Positions 1 to 5,748 of a stretch of DNA of 5,748 bases are shown here, piece after piece. The stretch lies in NCBI GenBank assembly GCA_017537105.1, contig JAFWBZ010000270.1:1-5748 (forward strand), written 5' to 3'. Source of the stretch: Clostridia bacterium (GTDB lineage: Bacteria > Bacillota > Clostridia > Christensenellales > Aristaeellaceae). A program made the translations under genes and the position numbers. How positions within the stretch are numbered: the stretch's first letter is position 1; each line of letters opens with the position of its first letter. The notes under the pieces were generated by a model that made no database searches, was not told where the DNA came from, and saw nothing but the letters and a program-made list of their open reading frames with translations.

Positions 1-1
1 C

Positions 2-1000
2 ACGCTGGACGACTTCCGGGCCATGAGCTTCTACGACTTCGGCGATCTGTTCGCCAAGGCCAAGGAGCTGAAGGGCGACAGCTTCTATCCCTTCCTGGTG
101 GAGCCCATGGTGCTCGAGCGCATGGTCACCGGCTCCGTCATCATCACCGGCGATTCCGGCTCCACCAACCTGCTGAGCCTGTACCTGAACCAGGAGGACG
201 TCTCCGCCGAAGGCCCCGAGGGCAACGTGATCCTGAACAAGTTCGCCACCGAGGAGTATAAGAAGTTCGTCGACAAGATGCACGAGTACTACGAGGCGGG
301 CTACGTGGATCCGTCCCTGGCCGTGGCCGAGACCAGCAACGACACCCGCACCAACACCCAGAAGACCGGCGAGTACCTGATCGGCACCCAGAGCTATGCC
401 TACGGCTATGAGTTCTCCGCCGACGTGCTGGACCGCGGCATCGAGGTCGCCTTCGTGCCCTGCACCGAGCCCTATGTGGACACCACTGCCGCCCAGGGCG
501 CCATGGTTGCCATCACCACCGCCTCCGAGCATCCGGAGGAGAGCTTCAAGTTCCTGGCTCTGCTGAACAGCGACCCGGCCCTGATGACCCTGCTCAACTA
601 CGGCGTCGAGGGCGTGCACTACAACCTGAACGCCGACGGCCTGGTGGAGTTCACCGACGAGCGCGCCAACTACAGCCCCTGGACCAACGGCATGGGCAAC
701 GTGACCATCCTGCCCGACACCGCCTCCGAGGGCGCGGGCTTCCGCGAGGCCTTCAAGGCCTACTACGCCTCCGCGAAGGCCATCCCCGCCGCGGGCTTCG
801 CCTTCGACAACACCGAGGTCGCCAACGAGATGGCTGCCCTGGGCACCGTCGCCGCCCAGTATGCCCTGGCCCTGGACGCCGGCGCGCTGGATCCCGAGAC
901 CACCCTGCCGGACTTCCTCGCCGCGCTGGACGCCGCGGGCATGCAGACCTACCTGGATGCCGCCAACGCCCAGCTGGAAGCCTTCATGGCCGCCAAGTAA
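2..1000 (+). CDS. ABC transporter sugar-binding protein, LipO-like with DUF3502-type C-terminus (5' partial)
   Basis: This is the C-terminal 332 residues of an extracellular solute-binding protein (family 1) that would deliver an oligosaccharide to an ABC permease at the cell surface. The reading frame is open from base 2, so the ATG at 23 is internal. Family members are usually about 500 residues or more, so roughly the first third, including any signal peptide and lipobox cysteine, is missing. The C-terminal part (window residues about 265-332, GFAFDNTEV onward, then alternating helices rich in Ala and Leu, ending EAFMAAK) resembles the DUF3502 tail of LipO-type binding proteins. The segment around residues 167-192 (AAQGAMVAITTASEHPEESFKFLALL, where solute-binding proteins carry a conserved helix) also fits. 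Codon choice is much more restricted than in the downstream genes (mostly GGC, ACC, AAC, CGC), suggesting very high expression. The permease genes are expected upstream. The ligand is unknown; the adjacent phosphorylase suggests a beta-linked short oligosaccharide. Confidence 0.88.
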   Translation, partial: TLDDFRAMSFYDFGDLFAKAKELKGDSFYPFLVEPMVLERMVTGSVIITGDSGSTNLLSLYLNQEDVSAEGPEGNVILNKFATEEYKKFVDKMHEYYEAGYVDPSLAVAETSNDTRTNTQKTGEYLIGTQSYAYGYEFSADVLDRGIEVAFVPCTEPYVDTTAAQGAMVAITTASEHPEESFKFLALLNSDPALMTLLNYGVEGVHYNLNADGLVEFTDERANYSPWTNGMGNVTILPDTASEGAGFREAFKAYYASAKAIPAAGFAFDNTEVANEMAALGTVAAQYALALDAGALDPETTLPDFLAALDAAGMQTYLDAANAQLEAFMAAK

Positions 1001-1017
1001 TCCGATTTTTCCCTTCC

Positions 1018-1052
1018 ATCGCCCCCGGAAAGCAGCTTCCGGGGGCGATTTT
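1018..1052 (+). terminator. Intrinsic terminator after the binding-protein gene
   Basis: ATCGCCCCCGGAA at 1018-1030 pairs perfectly with TTCCGGGGGCGAT at 1037-1049, a 13-bp stem with a 6-nt loop (AGCAGC). A short TTTT run (1049-1052) overlaps the base of the stem. It lies 17 nt after the TAA stop at 998-1000. The stem is very strong but the T-run is short, so termination may be partial. It should separate most transporter transcription from the phosphorylase unit and protect the transporter mRNA 3' end. Confidence 0.85.
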
Positions 1053-1103
1053 CACCAAGGTCGGACAACAAACGACAGCTTCTGCCATTTTCTTTTTTGC
1101 CCC

Positions 1104-1132
1104 TTGAGATTACAATGGTTTTACAGTACAAT
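1104..1132 (+). promoter_or_regulatory. Predicted sigma-A (sigma-70-type) promoter for the phosphorylase operon
   Basis: A -35 box TTGAGA (1104-1109) and a -10 box TACAAT (1127-1132) are separated by exactly 17 bp. A T-rich tract (TTTTCTTTTTT, 1088-1098) sits where an UP element would lie, about 40-50 bp before the predicted start near 1139. The surrounding stretch is AT-rich in an otherwise GC-rich window. It lies just after the terminator and about 40 bp before the phosphorylase ATG, so it probably drives the phosphorylase, the mutase and perhaps the sensor gene. Confidence 0.72.
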
Positions 1133-1138
1133 AGGACT

Positions 1139-1152
1139 GGCGGAGGTCCGCC
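1139..1152. promoter_or_regulatory. 14-bp palindrome at the predicted transcription start (possible operator or 5' hairpin)
   Basis: GGCGGA (1139-1144) and TCCGCC (1147-1152) form a perfect inverted repeat around a central GG. The repeat begins at the expected +1 of the promoter at 1104-1132 and ends five bases before the ribosome binding site (1157-1161). It could be a repressor half-site pair, or a small hairpin at the 5' end of the mRNA that affects stability or initiation. In GC-rich DNA a palindrome of this size can also arise by chance, so the functional assignment is tentative. Confidence 0.3.
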
Positions 1153-1156
1153 GGGG

Positions 1157-1161
1157 GGAGG
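1157..1161 (+). promoter_or_regulatory. Ribosome binding site of the GH94 gene
   Basis: GGAGG, inside a longer G-rich run, sits 8 nt before the ATG at 1170. It decides the start: the same frame stays open back to an ATG at 861 inside the binding-protein gene, but the resulting extra residues resemble no GH94 sequence, whereas the protein from 1170 begins MRYGTFDD, the usual GH94 N-terminus. Confidence 0.8.
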
Positions 1162-1169
1162 CAGCTGAG

Positions 1170-3599
1170 ATGCGCTATGGAACCTTTGACGACCAGGCGC
1201 GGGAATACGTGATCGACCGGGTGGACGCGCCCTTTTCCATGACCAATTACCTGGGCACCCAGCGGATGGGCGCCGTGCTCTCCCACAATGCGGGGGGCTA
1301 CTGCTGGCTGGATTCGCCGCAGTTTCACCGCATCACCCGCTTCCGCCCCAACGGCGTGCCCATGGACTTTCCCGGCCACTACGTGTACCTGCGGGACGCG
1401 GAGACGGGAAAATACTGGTCCGTCAGCTGGCAGCCCACGGGTCTCGATTTGCATGCGGCGAAGTACACCTGCCGCCACGGGCTCAACTATTCCACGTACA
1501 CCTGTGAATATGAGGGCATCCATGCCAGCCAGACGCTGTTCATTCCCCGGGAGGAGGGGGACGCGGACCCGGTGGAGATCTTCGACGTGCGCGTGCGCAA
1601 CGACTCGGACCGCCCGCGGGCCCTCGACGTGACCGGCTACGTGGAGTTCTCCTTCCACAACATCGAGATCGACAACCAGAACTTTCAGATGAGCCTCTAC
1701 TGCGCCGGGTCCTTTCTGGAGAATGGCGCGGCGGTCTGCGAGCTGCACTACGAGCCGGACAGCTTCCAGTTCTTCGCGGCGTCCTTCGAGCCGGACGGCT
1801 GGGAGGGCACGCGCGACGGGTTCCTGGGCAGCTATCGGACCGAGCGCAACCCCATCGGCGTCGAGCGCGGGCTGGGCGGCGGCAGTGAAAACGGGGGCAA
1901 CCCCGTGGGCGCGCTGGCCAAGCGGCTGGCGCTGGCCCCCGGCGAGGAGCAGCGGGTGCTGTTCTACCTGGGAACCGGGCGCGGCGCAGCCGCCGGGGAC
2001 GCCCGCAGGCGCTACGACTTCGCGGGGGCCGACCGGGCGTTTGCGGCGCTGCGGCGCTTCTGGAACGACAAGCTGGGCGCGCTGCAGGTCCGCACGCCCC
2101 ACGCCAACATGGACCGCAGCCTGAACGTCTGGAACCTGTACCAGAGCGAGATCAACGTGCTGTTCTCCCGCTTCTCCTCCTTCATCGAGGTGGGCGGGCG
2201 CACGGGCCTGGGCTACCGGGACACCGCCCAGGACGCCATGTGCATCCCCCACGCCGAGGCCGAGGGCTGCCGAAGGCGGATTGAACAGCTGCTGAACGGC
2301 CTGACCTCCGCGGGCTACGGCCTGCACCTGTTCGACCCCGCCTGGTTTGAGGGCGAGGAGGCGGAGCGGGAGTGGTCGCCCACGGTGGTCCCCAAGGCCA
2401 CCGACAACCGGCACGTGCACGGCATTGAGGACGCCTGCGCCGACGACGCGCTGTGGCTGATCCCCGCCATCGTGGAATACGTGCGGGAGACCGGGGACGC
2501 GGCCTTTTTCGATCGCGTCGTGCCCTACGCGGACGGCGGCACGGACACCGTCTGGGAGCACATGCGGCGCATACTGGACTTCTCCTACGGGCAGATCGGC
2601 AGCCACGGCATCACCAAGGGGCTGCGGGCGGACTGGAACGACTGCCTGAACCTGGGCGGCGGGGAGAGCGCCATGGTGGCCTTCCTGCTGATCTGGGCGA
2701 CGGAGCACTTCCTGGACGCGGCGCGGCACCTGGGCCGGGCGGAGGACATCGCCGCCTGCGAGCCCCGACTCGAGGCGATGCGGGCGGCCTGCCAGGCGGC
2801 GCTGTGGGACGGCGGCTGGTTCCTGCGGGGCTTCACCGCCGACGGGCGCGCCATCGGCAGCCATGCCGCGGCGGAGGGCAAGGTGCACCTGGAGAGCAAC
2901 GCCTGGGCGGTGGTCTCCGGCGCGGCGACCCGCGAACAGGGCCTGCGCGCGATGGACGCGGTGGACGAGTGGCTGTTCACGCCCTACGGCCTGATGCTGA
3001 ACGCGCCTTCCTTCACCCGGCGGGACGACGGCATCGGATTCATCACCCGCGTCTACCCGGGCATCAAGGAGAACGGCTCGGTATTCAGCCACTCCAACCC
3101 CTGGGCGTGGGTGGCCGAGTGCCGGCTGGGGCGCGGCGGCCGGGCGATGAAGTTCTATGACGCGCTGCTGCCGGAAAACCAGAACGACATCCAGGAGATC
3201 CGCCTGGCGGAGCCCTACAGCTACTGCCAGTTCATCATGGGCAGGGACCACGCCGCTCAGGGGCGCGCGCGGCACCCGTTCATGACCGGTTCGGCGGGCT
3301 GGGCTTACTACGCCGCGACGCGCTACATGCTGGGCGTGCGGCCGGAGTTCGACCGCCTGACCGTCGATCCCTGCATTCCCGCGGCGTGGGACGGCTTCGG
3401 GCTGACCCGCCGCTGGCGCGGAGCCGTGTACGACATCCGCGTGGAGAACCCGGAGCACGTGGAGAAGGGCGTGCGGTCCATCGAGGTGGACGGCGCGCCG
3501 GCGGCGCGCATCCCGGTCTTCGAAGGCGGTCGGCACGCGGTGCGCGTGGTCCTGGGAGGAGAGGCATCCGAATCCGTCGAAGGAGGGCATGGACAGTGA
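1170..3599 (+). CDS. GH94 disaccharide phosphorylase, probable N,N'-diacetylchitobiose phosphorylase
   Basis: This 809-residue cytoplasmic enzyme should cleave a beta-linked disaccharide with inorganic phosphate, inverting the anomeric centre to give an alpha-sugar 1-phosphate and a free sugar. The length matches the family (about 800). Expected parts are an N-terminal beta-sandwich (residues about 1-270, starting MRYGTFDDQAREYVI), a helical linker, an (alpha/alpha)6 barrel (about 310-730) and a C-terminal beta domain. The catalytic acid is Asp491 in RADWNDCLN (486-494), equivalent to Asp492 of the Vibrio proteolyticus chitobiose phosphorylase as I recall it. Substrate-site motifs are GGRTGLGYRDTAQD (342-355) and HGIEDACADD (417-426). 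Phosphate-site residues are His641 (FSHSNPWAW) and Thr706-Gly707 (MTGSAGW). These motifs follow the chitobiose phosphorylase pattern, not that of cellobiose phosphorylases. There is no signal peptide. The downstream mutase overlaps by 4 nt. GH94 membership is near certain; chitobiose specificity is probable, and cellobionic acid or another disaccharide remains possible. Confidence 0.93.
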   Translation: MRYGTFDDQAREYVIDRVDAPFSMTNYLGTQRMGAVLSHNAGGYCWLDSPQFHRITRFRPNGVPMDFPGHYVYLRDAETGKYWSVSWQPTGLDLHAAKYTCRHGLNYSTYTCEYEGIHASQTLFIPREEGDADPVEIFDVRVRNDSDRPRALDVTGYVEFSFHNIEIDNQNFQMSLYCAGSFLENGAAVCELHYEPDSFQFFAASFEPDGWEGTRDGFLGSYRTERNPIGVERGLGGGSENGGNPVGALAKRLALAPGEEQRVLFYLGTGRGAAAGDARRRYDFAGADRAFAALRRFWNDKLGALQVRTPHANMDRSLNVWNLYQSEINVLFSRFSSFIEVGGRTGLGYRDTAQDAMCIPHAEAEGCRRRIEQLLNGLTSAGYGLHLFDPAWFEGEEAEREWSPTVVPKATDNRHVHGIEDACADDALWLIPAIVEYVRETGDAAFFDRVVPYADGGTDTVWEHMRRILDFSYGQIGSHGITKGLRADWNDCLNLGGGESAMVAFLLIWATEHFLDAARHLGRAEDIAACEPRLEAMRAACQAALWDGGWFLRGFTADGRAIGSHAAAEGKVHLESNAWAVVSGAATREQGLRAMDAVDEWLFTPYGLMLNAPSFTRRDDGIGFITRVYPGIKENGSVFSHSNPWAWVAECRLGRGGRAMKFYDALLPENQNDIQEIRLAEPYSYCQFIMGRDHAAQGRARHPFMTGSAGWAYYAATRYMLGVRPEFDRLTVDPCIPAAWDGFGLTRRWRGAVYDIRVENPEHVEKGVRSIEVDGAPAARIPVFEGGRHAVRVVLGGEASESVEGGHGQ
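3581..3586 (+). promoter_or_regulatory. Ribosome binding site of the mutase, inside the end of the GH94 gene
   Basis: AGGAGG lies 9 nt before the GTG at 3596, a normal spacing. It supports the GTG rather than the ATG at 3589, which is only 2 nt from this site and is in a different frame that encodes an Arg/Gly/His-rich out-of-frame product. Confidence 0.8.
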
Positions 3600-5023
3600 T
3601 TCAATTCGGAACGGGCGGGTGGCGCGCCGTGATCGGCGACGGCTTTACCCGATCCAACATCCAGCGGGTGGCCGCGGCGCTGGGACGCCGCATCTGCCGG
3701 GAGGGCGTCCGGCGGGAGATCTGCATCGGCTACGACCGGCGCTTTCTGAGCCGGGAGGCGGCCATATGGTTTTCCGAGGCCATCGCGGGGGAGGGCGTGA
3801 AGGTGAACTTCATCAACCTGTCCGCACCCACGCCCCAGATCATGTTCACGGTCAAGAACTGGGAGCTGCCCTACGGCGCGGCCGTCACGGCCAGCCACAA
3901 CCCGGCGCTGTGGAACGGCATCAAGCTGTTCACCGCCGGCGGCCGGGATGCGGCCCAGGCGGTCACCGACGCCATCCAGGACGAGGCCAACGCCATGGAG
4001 GATTCGGACCTTCACCCCGTGGAGTTCGAGCTGGGGCGGCAGCGCGGCCAGATCGTGTTCGTCGATCCCCGGGACGAATACCTGGATTCCATACTGGCGC
4101 GGGTGGACACCTCGGCCATCCGGCGGCGCAGGCCCCGCATCGTGCTGGACCCGATGTTCGGCGTCAGCCTGACGGGCCTTCTGACGATCCTGTACAGCTG
4201 CCGCTGCGACGTGGACATCATCCACGACAACCACGACGCCTTCTTCGGCCGCCACCTGCCCGCCCCCAGCCCGGAGACGCTGGCGGAGCTGCAGCGCCAG
4301 GTGCTCGAGCACAACGCCAACCTGGGCATCGCCACCGACGGCGACGCGGACCGGTTGGGCGTGGTGGACGAGACGGGCCGCTACATCAGCGCGAACCTGG
4401 TGCTGGTGCTGCTGTACCACTACCTGCTGAAGTACAAGGGCTGGCGGGGCGCCGCGGTGCGCAACGTGGCCACCACCCACCTGCTGGACCGCGTGGCGGC
4501 GAAGTTCGGCGAGCGCTGCATCGAGGTACCCGTGGGCTTCAAGCACATCTCGGCGGCCATGCAGGCCAGCGACGCGCTGATCGGCGGCGAGTCCTCCGGC
4601 GGGCTCACGGTCCGGGGCCACATCTTTGGTAAGGACGGGCTGTACGCTGCGTCGCTGCTGGTGGAGATGCTGGCCGTGACCGGGCGGCCGCTCTCCGGGA
4701 TGGTGCAGGACATCTACGACGAGTTCGGCGAGCTGCACATGGCCGAGCACGACTGGCCGCTGACCCTGGCGGAGAAGGAGGAGATCGCCGGGCGGGTGTT
4801 CGAGCGCCGCGAGCTGCCGGCGTTTGACAAGCCCGTCGAGCGCATCGGCTGGGAGGACGGCTGCAAGGTCTGGTTCCGGGAGGCGTGGATCATCGTGCGC
4901 TTCAGCGGCACGGAGCCGCGCCTGCGCGTGTTCGCCGAGGCCCCGACCGTGGAGGGCGCGGAGGCGCTGGTCAATGTCATGGCGGCTTTCCTCGGGCTGC
5001 CCCCGACGGCAAAAGATCGCTGA
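3596..5023 (+). CDS. Phosphohexomutase (phosphoglucomutase/phosphomannomutase family), probable sugar 1-phosphate to 6-phosphate step
   Basis: This 475-residue cytoplasmic enzyme of the alpha-D-phosphohexomutase superfamily interconverts hexose 1- and 6-phosphates through a phosphoserine. It starts at GTG, giving (M)IQFGTGGWRAVIGDGFT, the usual family N-terminus. All four landmarks are present: the phosphoserine loop TASHNP (98-103, Ser100), the Mg-binding loop DGDADR (248-253), the sugar-binding loop GGESSGG (330-336) and the phosphate-binding loop RFSGTEPR (435-442). The length is normal (450-480). Two positions are unusual: FGTGGWR where FGTDGWR or FGTSGWR is common, and GESSGG where GEESGG is common. 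The start overlaps the phosphorylase stop (GTGA), so the pair is probably translated together at matched levels. The likely role is to convert the phosphorylase product, GlcNAc-1-P if the chitobiose call is right, otherwise Glc-1-P. I recall a similar phosphorylase-mutase pair in the Vibrio cholerae chitobiose cluster. Family is sure; the exact substrate is inferred. Confidence 0.93.
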   Translation: MIQFGTGGWRAVIGDGFTRSNIQRVAAALGRRICREGVRREICIGYDRRFLSREAAIWFSEAIAGEGVKVNFINLSAPTPQIMFTVKNWELPYGAAVTASHNPALWNGIKLFTAGGRDAAQAVTDAIQDEANAMEDSDLHPVEFELGRQRGQIVFVDPRDEYLDSILARVDTSAIRRRRPRIVLDPMFGVSLTGLLTILYSCRCDVDIIHDNHDAFFGRHLPAPSPETLAELQRQVLEHNANLGIATDGDADRLGVVDETGRYISANLVLVLLYHYLLKYKGWRGAAVRNVATTHLLDRVAAKFGERCIEVPVGFKHISAAMQASDALIGGESSGGLTVRGHIFGKDGLYAASLLVEMLAVTGRPLSGMVQDIYDEFGELHMAEHDWPLTLAEKEEIAGRVFERRELPAFDKPVERIGWEDGCKVWFREAWIIVRFSGTEPRLRVFAEAPTVEGAEALVNVMAAFLGLPPTAKDR

Positions 5024-5056
5024 GCCCGCGCCGCCGACGCGGGGAACCCCGTCTTC

Positions 5057-5063
5057 AGGAGGT
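5057..5063 (+). promoter_or_regulatory. Ribosome binding site of the sensor kinase gene
   Basis: AGGAGGT, a near-perfect complement to the 16S rRNA 3' end, stands 5 nt before the ATG at 5069. The 45-nt gap after the mutase stop contains no clear promoter and no T-run terminator, so the sensor gene is probably read from the upstream transcript. Confidence 0.75.
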
Positions 5064-5068
5064 CCTTC

Positions 5069-5748
5069 ATGCGAGTTTTCAAGAACATCCGCGTACAGCT
5101 CGTGATCATCGTGCTGGTCTGCTACATGCTGCCCGTGCTGGTGCTGGGCGTGTATGTGGGCGGCGCCGTGCTGCGGAACCTTCGGGACAAGACCGAATCC
5201 GCCCTGATCACGGGCATGGACTATTCGCTGATGCTGGCGGAGGAGAACCTGCAGAAGGCCGTCACCCTGTCCCAGGACGCCACCTACGACGGGGAGCTGA
5301 CGGAGGCGGTGGCCCAGCGGGATTCCGGCGGCATCTCGGAGGGCGAATACCTGCGCCGGGCCCGGAGCTACATCGAGCGCCGGTACGGCCGGGAAGCGCT
5401 GTTGACCTTCGCGGCCTGCTTTACGCTGGACAACCCGGATCTGCTGCTGGTGAGCCGCAGCGGCGACGACGCGGCCGCGCGCTACCGGGCGGAGGCGCAC
5501 GAGGCGGTTCAGGCGCTGGCGGACGCGCTGGATACCCAGTGCCGCTTCGTGCGGTTCGGGGACGACCTGTACCTGGTGCGCAAGCTGATGAACCTGCGCA
5601 TGCGGCCCTACGGCATGCTGGTGCTGGGCATCGATGCGCAGCAGGTCGCCGCCCCGTTGATCGCGCTGGCGCGGGAGTGGGACGCCCGGCTGGACGTGCG
5701 GCTGGACGACGTGCGGCTCACAGATATGACCGCCACCGGCGACGGCGG
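5069..5748 (+). CDS. Membrane sensor histidine kinase, YesM-like N-terminal part (3' partial)
   Basis: An open frame runs from ATG 5069 to the window end (226 codons, no stop). The start MRVFKNIRVQLVII has a basic cytoplasmic end, then one hydrophobic segment at about residues 9-35 (VLVCYMLPVLVLGVYVGGAVL). Next comes a long, mostly helical, charged region expected outside the membrane, with phrases such as RDKTESALITGMDYSLMLAEENLQ (helix after the membrane) and LTFAACFTLDNPDLLLVSRSG (probable beta-rich sensor core). This layout and wording resemble the extracytoplasmic sensor parts of YesM-type kinases found beside sugar ABC transporters in Firmicutes. The second membrane segment, HAMP, His-kinase and ATPase domains would lie beyond the window, so kinase identity is inferred from the N-terminus only. 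A response regulator of the YesN/AraC type would be expected next. It probably senses an extracellular sugar, or its binding protein, and controls this locus. A chemoreceptor or another single-pass sensor remains possible. Confidence 0.72.
   Translation, partial: MRVFKNIRVQLVIIVLVCYMLPVLVLGVYVGGAVLRNLRDKTESALITGMDYSLMLAEENLQKAVTLSQDATYDGELTEAVAQRDSGGISEGEYLRRARSYIERRYGREALLTFAACFTLDNPDLLLVSRSGDDAAARYRAEAHEAVQALADALDTQCRFVRFGDDLYLVRKLMNLRMRPYGMLVLGIDAQQVAAPLIALAREWDARLDVRLDDVRLTDMTATGDG

Noticed and set aside
1060..1080. Weak GTCG...CGAC inverted repeat and GACAAC/CGACA near-repeats before the promoter
   Set aside because: Four-base arms and imperfect repeats are expected by chance; no known operator consensus, such as a CcpA cre site, was matched.
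861..1169. N-terminal extension of the GH94 frame back to the ATG at 861
   Set aside because: It overlaps the end of the binding-protein gene, crosses a terminator and the promoter, and has no GH94-like content; the ATG at 1170 has a good ribosome binding site and the family start.
1110..3590. Very long antisense open frame (826 codons, minus strand) opposite the GH94 gene
   Set aside because: It mirrors the codon pattern of the clear GH94 gene. The translation is Val/Ala/Arg/His/Gln-rich with no recognisable domain, as expected from antisense frames in GC-rich DNA where stop codons are rare.
3589..4632. ATG at 3589 with a 347-codon + strand frame inside the mutase gene
   Set aside because: It is only 2 nt from the AGGAGG and encodes an Arg/Gly/His-rich product in the wrong frame. 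The GTG at 3596 gives the family N-terminus and all catalytic loops.
5036..5053. Possible hairpin around CGGGGAACCCCG between the mutase and sensor genes
   Set aside because: The loop would be only 2-4 nt and the stem short, with no T-run after it, so it is not a convincing terminator.
3323..5500. Long antisense open frame (725 codons, minus strand) opposite the mutase and the sensor gene
   Set aside because: It spans several well-supported + strand genes with intact motifs, and the translation is low-complexity with no family resemblance.

Overview
The window is GC-rich (about two thirds G+C by eye, with strongly GC-rich third codon positions). It carries three carbohydrate-utilisation genes and one sensor gene, all on the + strand. 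The gene set points to a high-GC Firmicutes/Clostridia-type gut or anaerobic bacterium: a LipO-like solute-binding protein with a DUF3502-type C-terminus, a GH94 disaccharide phosphorylase, a sugar-phosphate mutase, and a YesM-type membrane sensor kinase with strong AGGAGG ribosome binding sites. This taxonomic reading is inference from gene content and style; there is no rRNA or other marker.

Region 1 (2-1000) is the 3' part of an ABC-transporter sugar-binding protein gene whose N-terminus, with any lipoprotein signal, lies outside the window. It is followed by a 13-bp perfect-stem terminator (1018-1052). Region 2 (1053-1169) is a comparatively AT-rich intergenic island. It holds a good sigma-A-type promoter (TTGAGA, 17 bp, TACAAT), a T-tract just upstream, and a 14-bp palindrome at the predicted transcription start.

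Region 3 (1170-3599) encodes an 809-residue GH94 phosphorylase whose motifs match N,N'-diacetylchitobiose phosphorylase much better than cellobiose phosphorylase. Region 4 (3596-5023) encodes a phosphohexomutase that begins with GTG inside the stop of the phosphorylase (GTGA, 4-nt overlap), so the two are almost certainly translationally coupled. Region 5 (5069-5748, running off the end) is the start of a membrane sensor histidine kinase, 45 nt after the mutase.

The simplest joint model is this. The transporter brings in a short oligosaccharide, the GH94 enzyme splits it with phosphate into a sugar 1-phosphate and a free sugar without spending ATP, and the mutase turns the 1-phosphate into the 6-phosphate for central metabolism. 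The adjacent sensor kinase, probably with a response regulator beyond the window, tunes expression to the sugar. By homology the disaccharide is most likely chitobiose (GlcNAc-GlcNAc), giving GlcNAc-1-P and then GlcNAc-6-P, but specificity cannot be proven from sequence alone. I see no mobile elements, CRISPR arrays, rRNA or tRNA genes. The module looks like a good example of a known type of pathway rather than a wholly new system.
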